From: Nevskia sp.
GTDB taxonomy: Bacteria > Pseudomonadota > Gammaproteobacteria > Nevskiales > Nevskiaceae
Length of the DNA stretch: 64,000 nucleotides
NCBI GenBank assembly: GCA_023229645.1
Contig: JALNYU010000006.1
Span: 141,621-205,620, forward strand
Direction: 5' to 3'
Of this stretch, positions 27,865-35,420 are shown piece by piece. The first letter of the stretch is position 1, and each line of letters opens with the position of its first letter. The notes under the pieces were generated by a model. It saw nothing but the letters and a program-made list of their open reading frames with translations. It did not search any database and was not told the origin of the DNA. Made by a program: the position numbers and the translations under genes.

Positions 27865-28714
27865 TCCGGCAGCACTGTCACCGGCAGCCGGGTATTCCCG
27901 GTTGCAGGTGCAAAGCTGGCGCGAGGGTACCGTTGCCGAACGGGATGATTTCCTGGCCGAAGAAACACCGGTCGCGTTGATCTACAATAGCCAGCCGCAC
28001 GTCGTGATGATGGCCACGCCAGCAGATCTCGAAGAATTTGCGGTCGGTTTTACGCTCAGCGAGGCGATTGTTGATCGTGCCGAGGACATCACGGCGCTGT
28101 CCGTCGTCGCCCGTGACAACGGCTATGAGATTTCGCTGCGTATTCCGGAGCAGCGCCACGCAGCGTTGTCGGATCGCCGCCGTAATCTGGTTGGCCGCAG
28201 CGGTTGCGGGCTCTGTGGCTCAGAAACCATCGCCGAAGCATTGCGCCCCGCGCGCCATGTACCGGCGGGGGTCAGCGTTGCCGAACATGCCCTGCAGCGT
28301 GCCCTAGCTGCGCTGCGCGAACAACAGGCGATCAATGCCATCACCGGGGCGACGCACGCCGCCGGCTGGGCGGATCGCGATGGCCAATTGCGCATTGTCC
28401 GCGAGGATATCGGCCGCCATAACGCGCTCGATAAACTCATCGGCGCAGTAACGTCGGCGAAGCTGGATTTCGCGCGCGGCTTCGCCGTGATTACCAGCCG
28501 TGCTAGCTATGAGATGGTGTTGAAGTCAGCGACCGTCGGCATTCCGATACTCGCTGCGATTTCGGCGCCGACTGCGCTTGCGGTACGCATCGCCGAAGAA
28601 GCCGGGTTAACGTTGGTTGGTTTTGCCCGCGGCAGCAATCATGTTGTCTACGCCTGCCCCGCCCGCCTCCTGCACACACAAAAACAATCGAAACTGGAGC
28701 CACATTCCGCATGA
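27845..28714 (+). CDS. fdhD: Formate dehydrogenase sulfurtransferase FdhD/FdsC
   Basis: The 289-residue FdhD-family protein transfers sulfur to the molybdenum cofactor of formate dehydrogenase, needed for activity. The functional CxxC is visible in SGCGLCGSE, followed by an EDIGRHNALDK motif and TSRASYEMV, which are family hallmarks. It overlaps the end of fdsA and is followed by fdsD with an ATGA overlap, the usual fdsGBACD arrangement. Confidence 0.94.
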   Translation: MPQSPNSPAALSPAAGYSRLQVQSWREGTVAERDDFLAEETPVALIYNSQPHVVMMATPADLEEFAVGFTLSEAIVDRAEDITALSVVARDNGYEISLRIPEQRHAALSDRRRNLVGRSGCGLCGSETIAEALRPARHVPAGVSVAEHALQRALAALREQQAINAITGATHAAGWADRDGQLRIVREDIGRHNALDKLIGAVTSAKLDFARGFAVITSRASYEMVLKSATVGIPILAAISAPTALAVRIAEEAGLTLVGFARGSNHVVYACPARLLHTQKQSKLEPHSA

Positions 28715-28932
28715 ACCCCGAACATCTGGCCGAAATGGCCAACAATATCGCTGCCTTTTTTTCCGCTGAGCCGGATCATGCGGTCGCGGTAGAAGGTGTG
28801 GCGAATCACATCCAGAAATTCTGGGAACCGCGTATGCGCAAGCAAATACTTGCCTACCGCGATGCCGGCGGCGCGCATCTGCACCCGCTCGTCACCGAAG
28901 CGCTGAATAAACTGGTGCCAGTTGCGGCTTAA
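28711..28932 (+). CDS. fdsD: Formate dehydrogenase delta subunit
   Basis: A 73-residue protein matching the small FdsD family (MANNIAAFF near the start, VANHIQKFWEPRMR in the middle). FdsD is found only with soluble formate dehydrogenases and helps stability or cofactor insertion. It overlaps fdhD and is followed at once by a terminator. Confidence 0.93.
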   Translation: MNPEHLAEMANNIAAFFSAEPDHAVAVEGVANHIQKFWEPRMRKQILAYRDAGGAHLHPLVTEALNKLVPVAA

Positions 28933-28947
28933 TCGTGAGATAAAGGC

Positions 28948-28977
28948 CCGGGATCGCATTTGCTGATCCCGGCTTTT
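28948..28977 (+). terminator. Intrinsic terminator of the fds operon
   Basis: An 8-bp perfect stem CCGGGATC/GATCCCGG with a 9-base loop, followed by C and four T, 15 bases after the fdsD stop. Confidence 0.8.
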
Positions 28978-29431
28978 AGGCGACGGCAGTAGAGTTCCGT
29001 CATAAAGCAGCACGCCCGAAGTCCGCACACTCGGTGGGTATTGTGCTGACGAAACATCACTCTTTGCTGCAATTCGGTTGTAGCTCGCGCCCCTCGGGCC
29101 TGTTAACACTTTTGTCGTGTTCCGCCCCACACCCACAGCTGGCAAAGGTACGACCTCTGCTGCACGTCTTAAAGATAAAATTCTTGGTTTGTTTTATTGA
29201 AAATCAAATCATTACCAATAAATTCTCAAGATTTTTAAAGATTGCAATTTGCCAAAACGCAAAGGACACCGTCAATATCGCACGGTAAACACCCTGCCCA
29301 ATCCGTAGATAAGAATTAATCGCCGGTGGCGGCGGGCTCGCGTCAACAAGTTAGCCACGGTTTAGCGCCAGGATAAGGATAGCGGTGCACTATGCTGTTA
29401 CGTCAAATTCAGCTTGTAACCTGATGCGCCC
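28978..29431. other. Gap between fds terminator and histidine kinase
   Basis: About 450 bases with no gene that I can support. The stretch 29160-29290 is strongly AT-rich compared with its surroundings and could hold the promoter of the kinase. No tRNA or clear operator is visible. Confidence 0.4.
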
Positions 29432-31417
29432 GTGAGCCTGTATCGTTTCAGCCTCACGCGTCGCCTAAGCAATGCCTCGATCACAACCAAGCTGATCGGC
29501 ATCGTGGTGATGTTTCTGATCGCCATTGCTGGCGTGATTGCAATGGTGCAAATCGCATTCATGGTGACGTCGGGCGTGCAGGCTTACATCATCGGCGAGG
29601 GCCTGTGGTCAAAAGCGCAAAAAGATGCCGTTTACCACCTAGCGCGCTACGCCGACACTCAGGACCCTGCTGATTATGAAAAATTTGCCGCCGCCGTCGC
29701 CGTGCCACTCGGTGACCGCATGGCGCGCGTCGAGCTGCTAAAAGAAAAATACGATCGCGTGATCGTAATGCAGGGCTTGGTGGCCGGTGGCAATGCACTG
29801 TCCGACTCATCCTCGCTGATCTTCATATTTCGCAACTTTCGTAACTTCGGCTTCGTCGCCGACGCGCTGAAAACCTGGGCCGATGCCGACGTTCAAATCG
29901 ACGCGTTAATTGAACTCGGCGCACAGCTGCGCGATGCGGTTAACAGCCGCCGACTCGATACCCGGCGACTACAAATGTTTGTCGACCGTATCAATGAAAT
30001 CGACCAAAACATTCTGCCGTTAGAAAAGCGCTTCTCCGGTACGTTGACGCAGGGCGCACGCTCAGCGCAGGCGGTGATGTTCGTCGTCATCGTCATCGTC
30101 GCCGAAGGTCTGTTGACGCTGGGGCTACTCGTGTCTTGGCTGATTTCGCGCGATCTTCGGGCCAGCATCGACGGCCTCCGCGAAGGCGCGGTGCGGGTTG
30201 CGCGCGGCGAGTTGGATCACCGCATCACCGTCCGCTCCAAAGATGAATTGGGCGATTTAACGATGGTTTTCAACGACATGATCGCCCGCCGCCGCGAAGC
30301 CGAAACCGCGCTGATCGCAGCGACCGACTTTCACGAAACCGTGATGGAGAGCGTAACCGACGCCATTTTCACAATGGATACCGAAGGCCGCTTCACCACC
30401 GCCAACCGCCGCACGACCATCGTCACCGGCTATCCGGTCGAAGAATTACTTGGGCAACCTTGGGCCAGCCTGTTTTCGCAGGAACATTTGCCTGAGATGT
30501 TTGAACGCTTATCGTCGACGATCCAGGGCCGTGGCCCGATTCTGAATTTTGAAGTGCCACTCATTCAGAAAAGCAGTTCGACCGTGCTGATCAGCTTCAG
30601 CGCCGTGGCATTAAAAAGGGATGGCGTGATCTTCGGCGTGGTCGGCGCCATCAATGACATCACCGATCGCAAACTCGCCGAAGAAGAGCTGAAAAATCGC
30701 GCCGACGAACTTACTCGTTCGAATGAGGAACTTGAGCAATTCGCTTACGTTGCCTCGCACGATTTACAAGAACCGCTGCGCACCGTTTCTGGCTTTGCGC
30801 AGCTGTTATCGAAGCGCTACGTCGGCAAGCTCGGCGCCGAAGCCGACGAATACATTCACTACGTGACGTCCGGCGCCCAACGGATGAAAAGCTTGATCGA
30901 AGACCTGCTGGCGTTTTCGCGCGTCACGCGCGAGCCGCGTGCGATGGAGGATGAAGTCGATCTCAATCAAGTGGTGCGCTCGGCGCTGGCCAACACTCGC
31001 GCGGCGATTGACGCGGCTGGCGCTTCGGTTACCTGCGAGCCGCTACCAACGGTGCGTGGGAACGAACGGCAGTTAATACAGCTGTTCCAGAACCTGATCG
31101 GCAACGCCGTAAAGTTCCGCCGTGAGGTGCAGCCAGTGGTGCACATCAGTGCCGACGAAGGGGATGGCGAATGGCGCTTCACCGTCCGCGACAATGGCAT
31201 TGGCATCAGCGCTCAGCACGCTGAGCAAGTGTTCGGGCTCTTTCAGCGCTTGCATGGCCGCGATAAATATCCGGGTAACGGTATCGGCCTGACGATTTGC
31301 AAGAAGATCGTCGACCTCCACGGCGGCCGCATCTGGGTGGTTCCCGGCGACTCCGGCGCCGTGTTCCGCTTTACGCTCGAAGCCCGCAACGCACACGGGC
31401 ACTTCGTTGGCGTCTAG
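29432..31417 (+). CDS. Membrane PAS histidine kinase, orphan
   Basis: The 661-residue sensor kinase has membrane helices at residues 20-45 and 213-238 framing a helical periplasmic sensor, then HAMP (239-290), a PAS domain (295-415), a HisKA domain with phospho-acceptor His443 in ASHDLQEPLR, and a HATPase domain with N-box NLIGNAVKF, G1 DNGIGI and G2 GNGIGL. The HDLQEP form of the H-box is common in bacteriophytochrome-like kinases. No response regulator adjoins it. The GTG start lacks a good ribosome binding site, so the start is uncertain. Confidence 0.88.
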   Translation: MSLYRFSLTRRLSNASITTKLIGIVVMFLIAIAGVIAMVQIAFMVTSGVQAYIIGEGLWSKAQKDAVYHLARYADTQDPADYEKFAAAVAVPLGDRMARVELLKEKYDRVIVMQGLVAGGNALSDSSSLIFIFRNFRNFGFVADALKTWADADVQIDALIELGAQLRDAVNSRRLDTRRLQMFVDRINEIDQNILPLEKRFSGTLTQGARSAQAVMFVVIVIVAEGLLTLGLLVSWLISRDLRASIDGLREGAVRVARGELDHRITVRSKDELGDLTMVFNDMIARRREAETALIAATDFHETVMESVTDAIFTMDTEGRFTTANRRTTIVTGYPVEELLGQPWASLFSQEHLPEMFERLSSTIQGRGPILNFEVPLIQKSSSTVLISFSAVALKRDGVIFGVVGAINDITDRKLAEEELKNRADELTRSNEELEQFAYVASHDLQEPLRTVSGFAQLLSKRYVGKLGAEADEYIHYVTSGAQRMKSLIEDLLAFSRVTREPRAMEDEVDLNQVVRSALANTRAAIDAAGASVTCEPLPTVRGNERQLIQLFQNLIGNAVKFRREVQPVVHISADEGDGEWRFTVRDNGIGISAQHAEQVFGLFQRLHGRDKYPGNGIGLTICKKIVDLHGGRIWVVPGDSGAVFRFTLEARNAHGHFVGV

Positions 31418-31440
31418 CGCTAGGCGCTAGGCGCTAGGCC
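31415..31440. repeat. 7-bp tandem repeat (TAGGCGC) at convergent stops
   Basis: About three and a half copies of the unit TAGGCGC run together here. The first TAG is the stop codon of the histidine kinase and a CTA within the repeat is the stop of the convergent lipoprotein gene. A degenerate relative lies at 61681-61701. Confidence 0.7.
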
Positions 31441-32092
31441 CTTTGTCGTCGTCGCCGTCCGTATTTTTATCGTCGCTGTCGTGGTCGTCGAGCCCGTCCC
31501 AGCATTCCTGGACCTGTTTCTTCGATAAGATCGCATACGGCTTAAACATCGGAATTTCCGTAGCCGCGGTCTCCTGCGCTGTGTAGACCGTTTCAATCCG
31601 CTCACAGAGCTGGCGCGCCTGCCCTTTCAGCTCGGCCACACGGCGATCGACTTTTTCTTCGACATGATCGGCCTTGCCGTTCAGCACGCCGAGCAAGGCA
31701 TCCGTCGCCGTACCGATGCCCATATGTAAACCGGCCAGCCCTAATGCCACCGCGTGATCCTTAATGGCAAAACTTTCGCCGTTGTAGCGCTGTAACGCCG
31801 AGCGCCCGGCGGCGTTGACCTCAACGGCCTGCGTGCCGATCATCAAACCGCCGTCGCTGCCGACGTGCGCATCTTCATCCTGACCGCCAGCGCGGATCAC
31901 AATTTCATCGCCCTCAAGCGAAACGGCACCGTCACCTGGGTTGTAATGCCGATGGCTATGTTGACGACCGTCGGTATCGACGTGAATCTTGGCGTGTGAA
32001 TGGCTGTGCTCGTGCCGCTCGTGGTCGTCGTCGCAGCCGCTCAGTGCCGCCGTAGCAGCTAGCAGCAGCGTTACTTGTAGCAGGCGTTTCAT
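31427..32092 (-). CDS. YggN-like (DUF2884) lipoprotein with His-rich and Asp-rich tails
   Basis: A predicted lipoprotein of about 221 residues: signal peptide MKRLLQVTLLLAATAALSGC with lipobox LSGC. The mature N-terminus is rich in His (DDDHERHEHSHSHAKIH) and the C-terminus in Asp (DDHDSDDKNTDGDDDKG), which suggests metal binding. The middle part resembles the YggN/DUF2884 family, whose function is not known. A longer reading from 32245 lacks a ribosome binding site; GGAG sits correctly for the ATG at 32092. It is convergent with the histidine kinase. Confidence 0.72.
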   Translation of the reverse strand: MKRLLQVTLLLAATAALSGCDDDHERHEHSHSHAKIHVDTDGRQHSHRHYNPGDGAVSLEGDEIVIRAGGQDEDAHVGSDGGLMIGTQAVEVNAAGRSALQRYNGESFAIKDHAVALGLAGLHMGIGTATDALLGVLNGKADHVEEKVDRRVAELKGQARQLCERIETVYTAQETAATEIPMFKPYAILSKKQVQECWDGLDDHDSDDKNTDGDDDKGPSA

Positions 32093-32280
32093 CGTCATCT
32101 CTCCAAAACTGCAATCAAAATATGGGGCCGGATTAAGCTGGCGTGTCGGTTGGATGCGCGGTGGCGCGGATTCGGATGCACGGCGACGCATGTTACCGGT
32201 CTTGTAAAACCTATTTTCTCGCGCAGCTATCGGTCTCATCATCACCTGCCGCCCAGCTTTCGGCCGCCACAGGACATTTC

Positions 32281-32775
32281 ATGAGCCGTGCCTTTGTCAG
32301 AGAACCCGATGGCGATCTCCCGGAAGATTTGCCAGAACTGCCGATAAGTGCACAGCCGAATTACGTTACAGCACGCGGCCTCGGACAACTGCGGAAACGG
32401 CTTGCTGACTGCGAACAGGCACTCGCCGCACGCGCTGCGGACGCGGCCAACAGCCGTCAAAGCCGTGCATTGATCGAACGCGACATACGTTGGCTGCAGG
32501 CCCGGCTCGCCAGTGCGCAATGGGTGCCCCAAGACAATCGCAATCCGGGACGCGTCGCCTTCGGCGCTGAAGTCCGTGTCGCGGATCAGAACGATCGGCA
32601 GCAGGTTTATCAGATCGTCGGCGAAGACGAGGCCGAACCGGATGCCGGCCGTATCAGTTGGACCTCACCGCTTGCGCGCGCGCTGATCGGCACCAGCGTC
32701 GGTGATGTCGTGACCTGGTCACGGCCGGCTGGTGATCTCGATATCGAAGTGCTTGAGATCCATTACCGGGTGTAA
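32281..32775 (+). CDS. GreA/GreB-family transcription factor (GreB-like)
   Basis: The 164-residue protein starts MSRAFVREPDGDLPEDLPEL as GreB proteins do, followed by a coiled-coil region (about residues 35-85) and the C-terminal FKBP-like GreA/GreB domain (90-164) with ISWTSPLARALIG. Gre factors enter the RNA polymerase secondary channel and promote cleavage of backtracked RNA. The acidic tip residues cannot be assigned with certainty here. The ORF is open further upstream, but the ATG at 32281 has a spaced AGGA site. It lies alone between the lipoprotein and the cco operon. Confidence 0.85.
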   Translation: MSRAFVREPDGDLPEDLPELPISAQPNYVTARGLGQLRKRLADCEQALAARAADAANSRQSRALIERDIRWLQARLASAQWVPQDNRNPGRVAFGAEVRVADQNDRQQVYQIVGEDEAEPDAGRISWTSPLARALIGTSVGDVVTWSRPAGDLDIEVLEIHYRV

Positions 32776-32793
32776 GCCAACCCAGCGATTTCA

Positions 32794-32809
32794 GCGCTAA
32801 ATTTAGCGC
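32794..32809. other. 16-bp perfect palindrome after the greB-like gene
   Basis: GCGCTAAATTTAGCGC, a perfect palindrome 18 bases after the greB-like stop. It could be a hairpin at the transcript end or a protein-binding site. No U-run follows. Confidence 0.35.
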
Positions 32810-32950
32810 GGCACTGCGATAAGCCGAGAGGCAATACGCCACGAACAGCATTTATTTCGCTGCCGATCGTCCGCTTCGGTAGTTACCCCGCCGCCATTTT
32901 TTGAGCAATACCCAATAATTATTTCTAAGTCCGCAGATATTCGGGCCAAT

Positions 32951-32964
32951 ATGACCTGGATCAA
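32951..32964 (+). promoter_or_regulatory. FNR/ANR-type box upstream of ccoN
   Basis: ATGACCTGGATCAA matches the FNR-family consensus TTGAC-N4-ATCAA at 9 of 10 positions. Its centre is about 70 bases before the ccoN start, which fits a class II site at -41.5 with a leader of about 28 bases. cbb3 operons are usual FNR/ANR targets. Confidence 0.65.
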
Positions 32965-33026
32965 TGCGATAGCACAGGCCTGAAACGATCCTTGGCGCCC
33001 TGATAGGGCAAGCGCGAGGCAGGCAC

Positions 33027-34460
33027 GTGGAAAAAAAATTGAGCACACCGCAGTACGAAGACTCGGTCATCCGAGGTTTCGCGCTGATGACGGTAGTCTG
33101 GGGCATCGTCGGCATGCTGGTTGGCGTCTTTATCGCCGCCGAGCTGTTATGGCCGGAATTGAATTTCGACATCCCTTGGATCACCTACAGCCGCCTGCGA
33201 CCCCTGCACACCAACGCGGTCATTTTTGCGTTTGGCGGCAGCGCATTATTTGCAACCAGCTACTGGTGTGTGCAACGCACCTGCCGTGCCGGCCTATTTC
33301 TGCCGTGGTTGGCCAAGTTCACGTTCTGGGGTTGGCAGGCGGTTATTGTCTCCGCTGCAATCACATTGCCGCTCGGTATTACCCAGGGCAAGGAATACGC
33401 GGAGCTGGAATGGCCGATTGACGTGCTGATTGCTATCGTCTGGGTGTCGTACGCGATCGTCTTTTTTGGCACGATTGCGAAGCGCACGGTCAGCCATATT
33501 TACGTTGCGAACTGGTTCTTCGGCGCTTACATCCTCGCCGTCGCGTTGCTACACATCGTCAACAGTGCCGCGATTCCGATCAATCTATTCCACTCCTACA
33601 GCGCCTATGCCGGCGCCACCGACGCGATGGTGCAGTGGTGGTATGGCCATAACGCAGTCGGCTTCTTCTTGACCGCCGGCTTCCTCGGCATGATGTACTA
33701 CTTCGTGCCGAAACAAGCGGGGCGGCCGATTTACTCGTATCGACTCTCGATTGTCCACTTCTGGGCGCTGATCGCGGTCTATATGTGGGCCGGCCCGCAC
33801 CATCTGCACTACACCTCGCTGCCGGATTGGGTGCAGTCGCTCGGCATGGTGTTCTCGCTGATTCTGTTGGCGCCAAGCTGGGGCGGCATGATCAACGGCG
33901 TCATGACCTTGTCTGGCGCTTGGCACAAGCTACGCGAAGATCCGATTCTGAAATTCCTGATCGTCTCGCTGTCGTTCTACGGCATGAGCACGTTTGAAGG
34001 GCCGATGATGTCGATCCGCACCGTCAACGCGCTGTCGCACTACACTGACTGGACGATCGGCCACGTGCACTCCGGCGCACTGGGCTGGGTGGCGATGATC
34101 TCGATCGGCTCGATCTACGCGTTGATCCCGAAACTCTGGGGCCGGAAAGAGATGCACAGCATCCCGGCGATCAATCTCCACTTCTGGCTGTCGACGATCG
34201 GCACCGTGTTGTACATCGTCGCGATGTGGAGCGCAGGCGTGATGCAGGGCCTGATGTGGCGCGCCACCGAGGCTGACGGCACGTTGACCTACAGCTTCGT
34301 TGAAAGCCTGAAAGCAACCTACCCGTTCTACGCAGTGCGCTTAGCCGGCGGCTTGGTGTTCTTCTCTGGAATGTTGGTCATGGCTTGGAATGTCTGGCGC
34401 ACGATCGCGCCGCCGCAGGCGCAAGCCGTGCGCATCACCGGCGCGGAGGCGCGCGCATGA
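33027..34460 (+). CDS. ccoN: cbb3-type cytochrome c oxidase subunit I
   Basis: The 477-residue catalytic subunit holds haem b and the haem b3/CuB centre where oxygen is reduced. About twelve helices are visible. Ligand histidines lie in RLRPLHTNAVIF (haem b), WYGHNAVGFFLTAG (CuB), AGPHHLHYTSLPDW (CuB) and TIGHVHSGALGW (haems). The start is GTG with a GAGG site, and an FNR-type box lies upstream. It heads the operon ccoNOQP-G-H-I-S. Confidence 0.97.
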   Translation: MEKKLSTPQYEDSVIRGFALMTVVWGIVGMLVGVFIAAELLWPELNFDIPWITYSRLRPLHTNAVIFAFGGSALFATSYWCVQRTCRAGLFLPWLAKFTFWGWQAVIVSAAITLPLGITQGKEYAELEWPIDVLIAIVWVSYAIVFFGTIAKRTVSHIYVANWFFGAYILAVALLHIVNSAAIPINLFHSYSAYAGATDAMVQWWYGHNAVGFFLTAGFLGMMYYFVPKQAGRPIYSYRLSIVHFWALIAVYMWAGPHHLHYTSLPDWVQSLGMVFSLILLAPSWGGMINGVMTLSGAWHKLREDPILKFLIVSLSFYGMSTFEGPMMSIRTVNALSHYTDWTIGHVHSGALGWVAMISIGSIYALIPKLWGRKEMHSIPAINLHFWLSTIGTVLYIVAMWSAGVMQGLMWRATEADGTLTYSFVESLKATYPFYAVRLAGGLVFFSGMLVMAWNVWRTIAPPQAQAVRITGAEARA

Positions 34461-34510
34461 ACACTAAAACACCCTTGCTCGCTCAACTCTATTCGGAGAC
34501 CACGTCGTGA
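34457..34510 (+). CDS. 17-codon ORF bridging ccoN and ccoO
   Basis: A very short ORF (MNTKTPLLAQLYSETTS) whose ATG overlaps the ccoN stop (ATGA) and whose TGA overlaps the GTG of ccoO (GTGA). It thus links both genes in one translational relay. It has no ribosome binding site of its own beyond the ccoN end and contains the GGAGA site for ccoO. It may be a coupling device rather than a functional peptide. Confidence 0.4.
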   Translation: MNTKTPLLAQLYSETTS

Positions 34511-35220
34511 ATCATGACTTGATCGAAAGAAACGTCGGCTTGATGGCCGTACTGACTGCCGTCGCGATCAGCTTCGGCGGGCTAGTCGAAATCGTGCCGC
34601 TGATGAATCAAAAGTCCGCCACCGAACCGGCAGTTGGCCTGCCGATGCGGACAGCGCTGGAAGTCGTCGGCCGCGAAGTTTACCTGCGCGAAGGCTGCTA
34701 CAACTGCCATTCGCAGCAGGTTCGCTCACTAGCCGAAGAAGTGCTGCGCTACGGCCCGGCCTCGCAGGCCGGCGAATCGGCCTGGGACCACCCATTCCAA
34801 TGGGGCTCGAAGCGCACAGGGCCGGATCTGGCCCGCGTCGGCGGCCGCTACAGCGAAGAATGGCATCGCCTGCATCTGACCAATCCGCGCGACGTCGTGC
34901 CGGAATCGAACATGCCGGGCTATCCGTGGCTGAATAAAGCCAAAGTCGAATCCGGGGAAGCGGCAGCGATGATGACTGCACTGCGCCGGGTTGGCGTGCC
35001 GTTCACGGATCAAGACATCGCGGCGGCCGACGCCAGCACCGTCGATCACACCCATATGGAGGCTTTGATCGCCTATCTGCAAACACTGAAAGTACCGCAG
35101 CCGCCCGTAGCGTCGCCCGCCGCAGCAGAAACGCCGGCCGCTGATACCGCGCAGCCAGCAGCTGAAGCAGCGCCGGCCGATGCCACATCGGCAGAACCAG
35201 CCGCGGAGGCCAAGCCATGA
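34507..35220 (+). CDS. ccoO: cbb3-type cytochrome c oxidase subunit II
   Basis: The 237-residue membrane-anchored monohaem cytochrome c has one N-terminal helix (about residues 8-30), then the haem site CYNCH in EGCYNCHSQQVR and the axial Met region ESNMPGYPWL. The C-terminus is an Ala/Pro/Glu tail of about 40 residues. It carries electrons from CcoP to CcoN. The GTG start has a GGAGA site eight bases upstream, and the stop overlaps ccoQ by ATGA. Confidence 0.95.
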   Translation: MNHDLIERNVGLMAVLTAVAISFGGLVEIVPLMNQKSATEPAVGLPMRTALEVVGREVYLREGCYNCHSQQVRSLAEEVLRYGPASQAGESAWDHPFQWGSKRTGPDLARVGGRYSEEWHRLHLTNPRDVVPESNMPGYPWLNKAKVESGEAAAMMTALRRVGVPFTDQDIAAADASTVDHTHMEALIAYLQTLKVPQPPVASPAAAETPAADTAQPAAEAAPADATSAEPAAEAKP

Positions 35221-35420
35221 TCAGCGGAATCTTCACTTCGTTGGCGTTCTTCGCCTTCATTACCACCTGCGTTTGGGCCGCGCTCGGCCGCAATCGCAAG
35301 CGCTTCGAAGAAGCCGCCGCACTGCCTTTGCACGAAGACGACCAACCCACCCTAGCGACTAAAACCGCACCGGCGTCGGAACAGACCCAGGATTGCGGCT
35401 GTGGAGGCTGCCGAGTATGA
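35217..35420 (+). CDS. ccoQ: cbb3-type oxidase subunit CcoQ with Cys-rich tail
   Basis: A 67-residue single-helix protein (about residues 5-24) followed by a polar cytoplasmic tail, as in CcoQ, which stabilises the oxidase. The tail ends DCGCGGCRV: three cysteines at the extreme C-terminus that ordinary CcoQ proteins lack as far as I know. It overlaps ccoO and ccoP by ATGA at both ends. Confidence 0.88.
   Translation: MISGIFTSLAFFAFITTCVWAALGRNRKRFEEAAALPLHEDDQPTLATKTAPASEQTQDCGCGGCRV

Noticed and set aside
28648..29145. 165-codon open frame on the minus strand across fdhD end, fdsD and the terminator
   Set aside because: It lies antisense to well-supported genes and through the fds terminator, and shows no domain.
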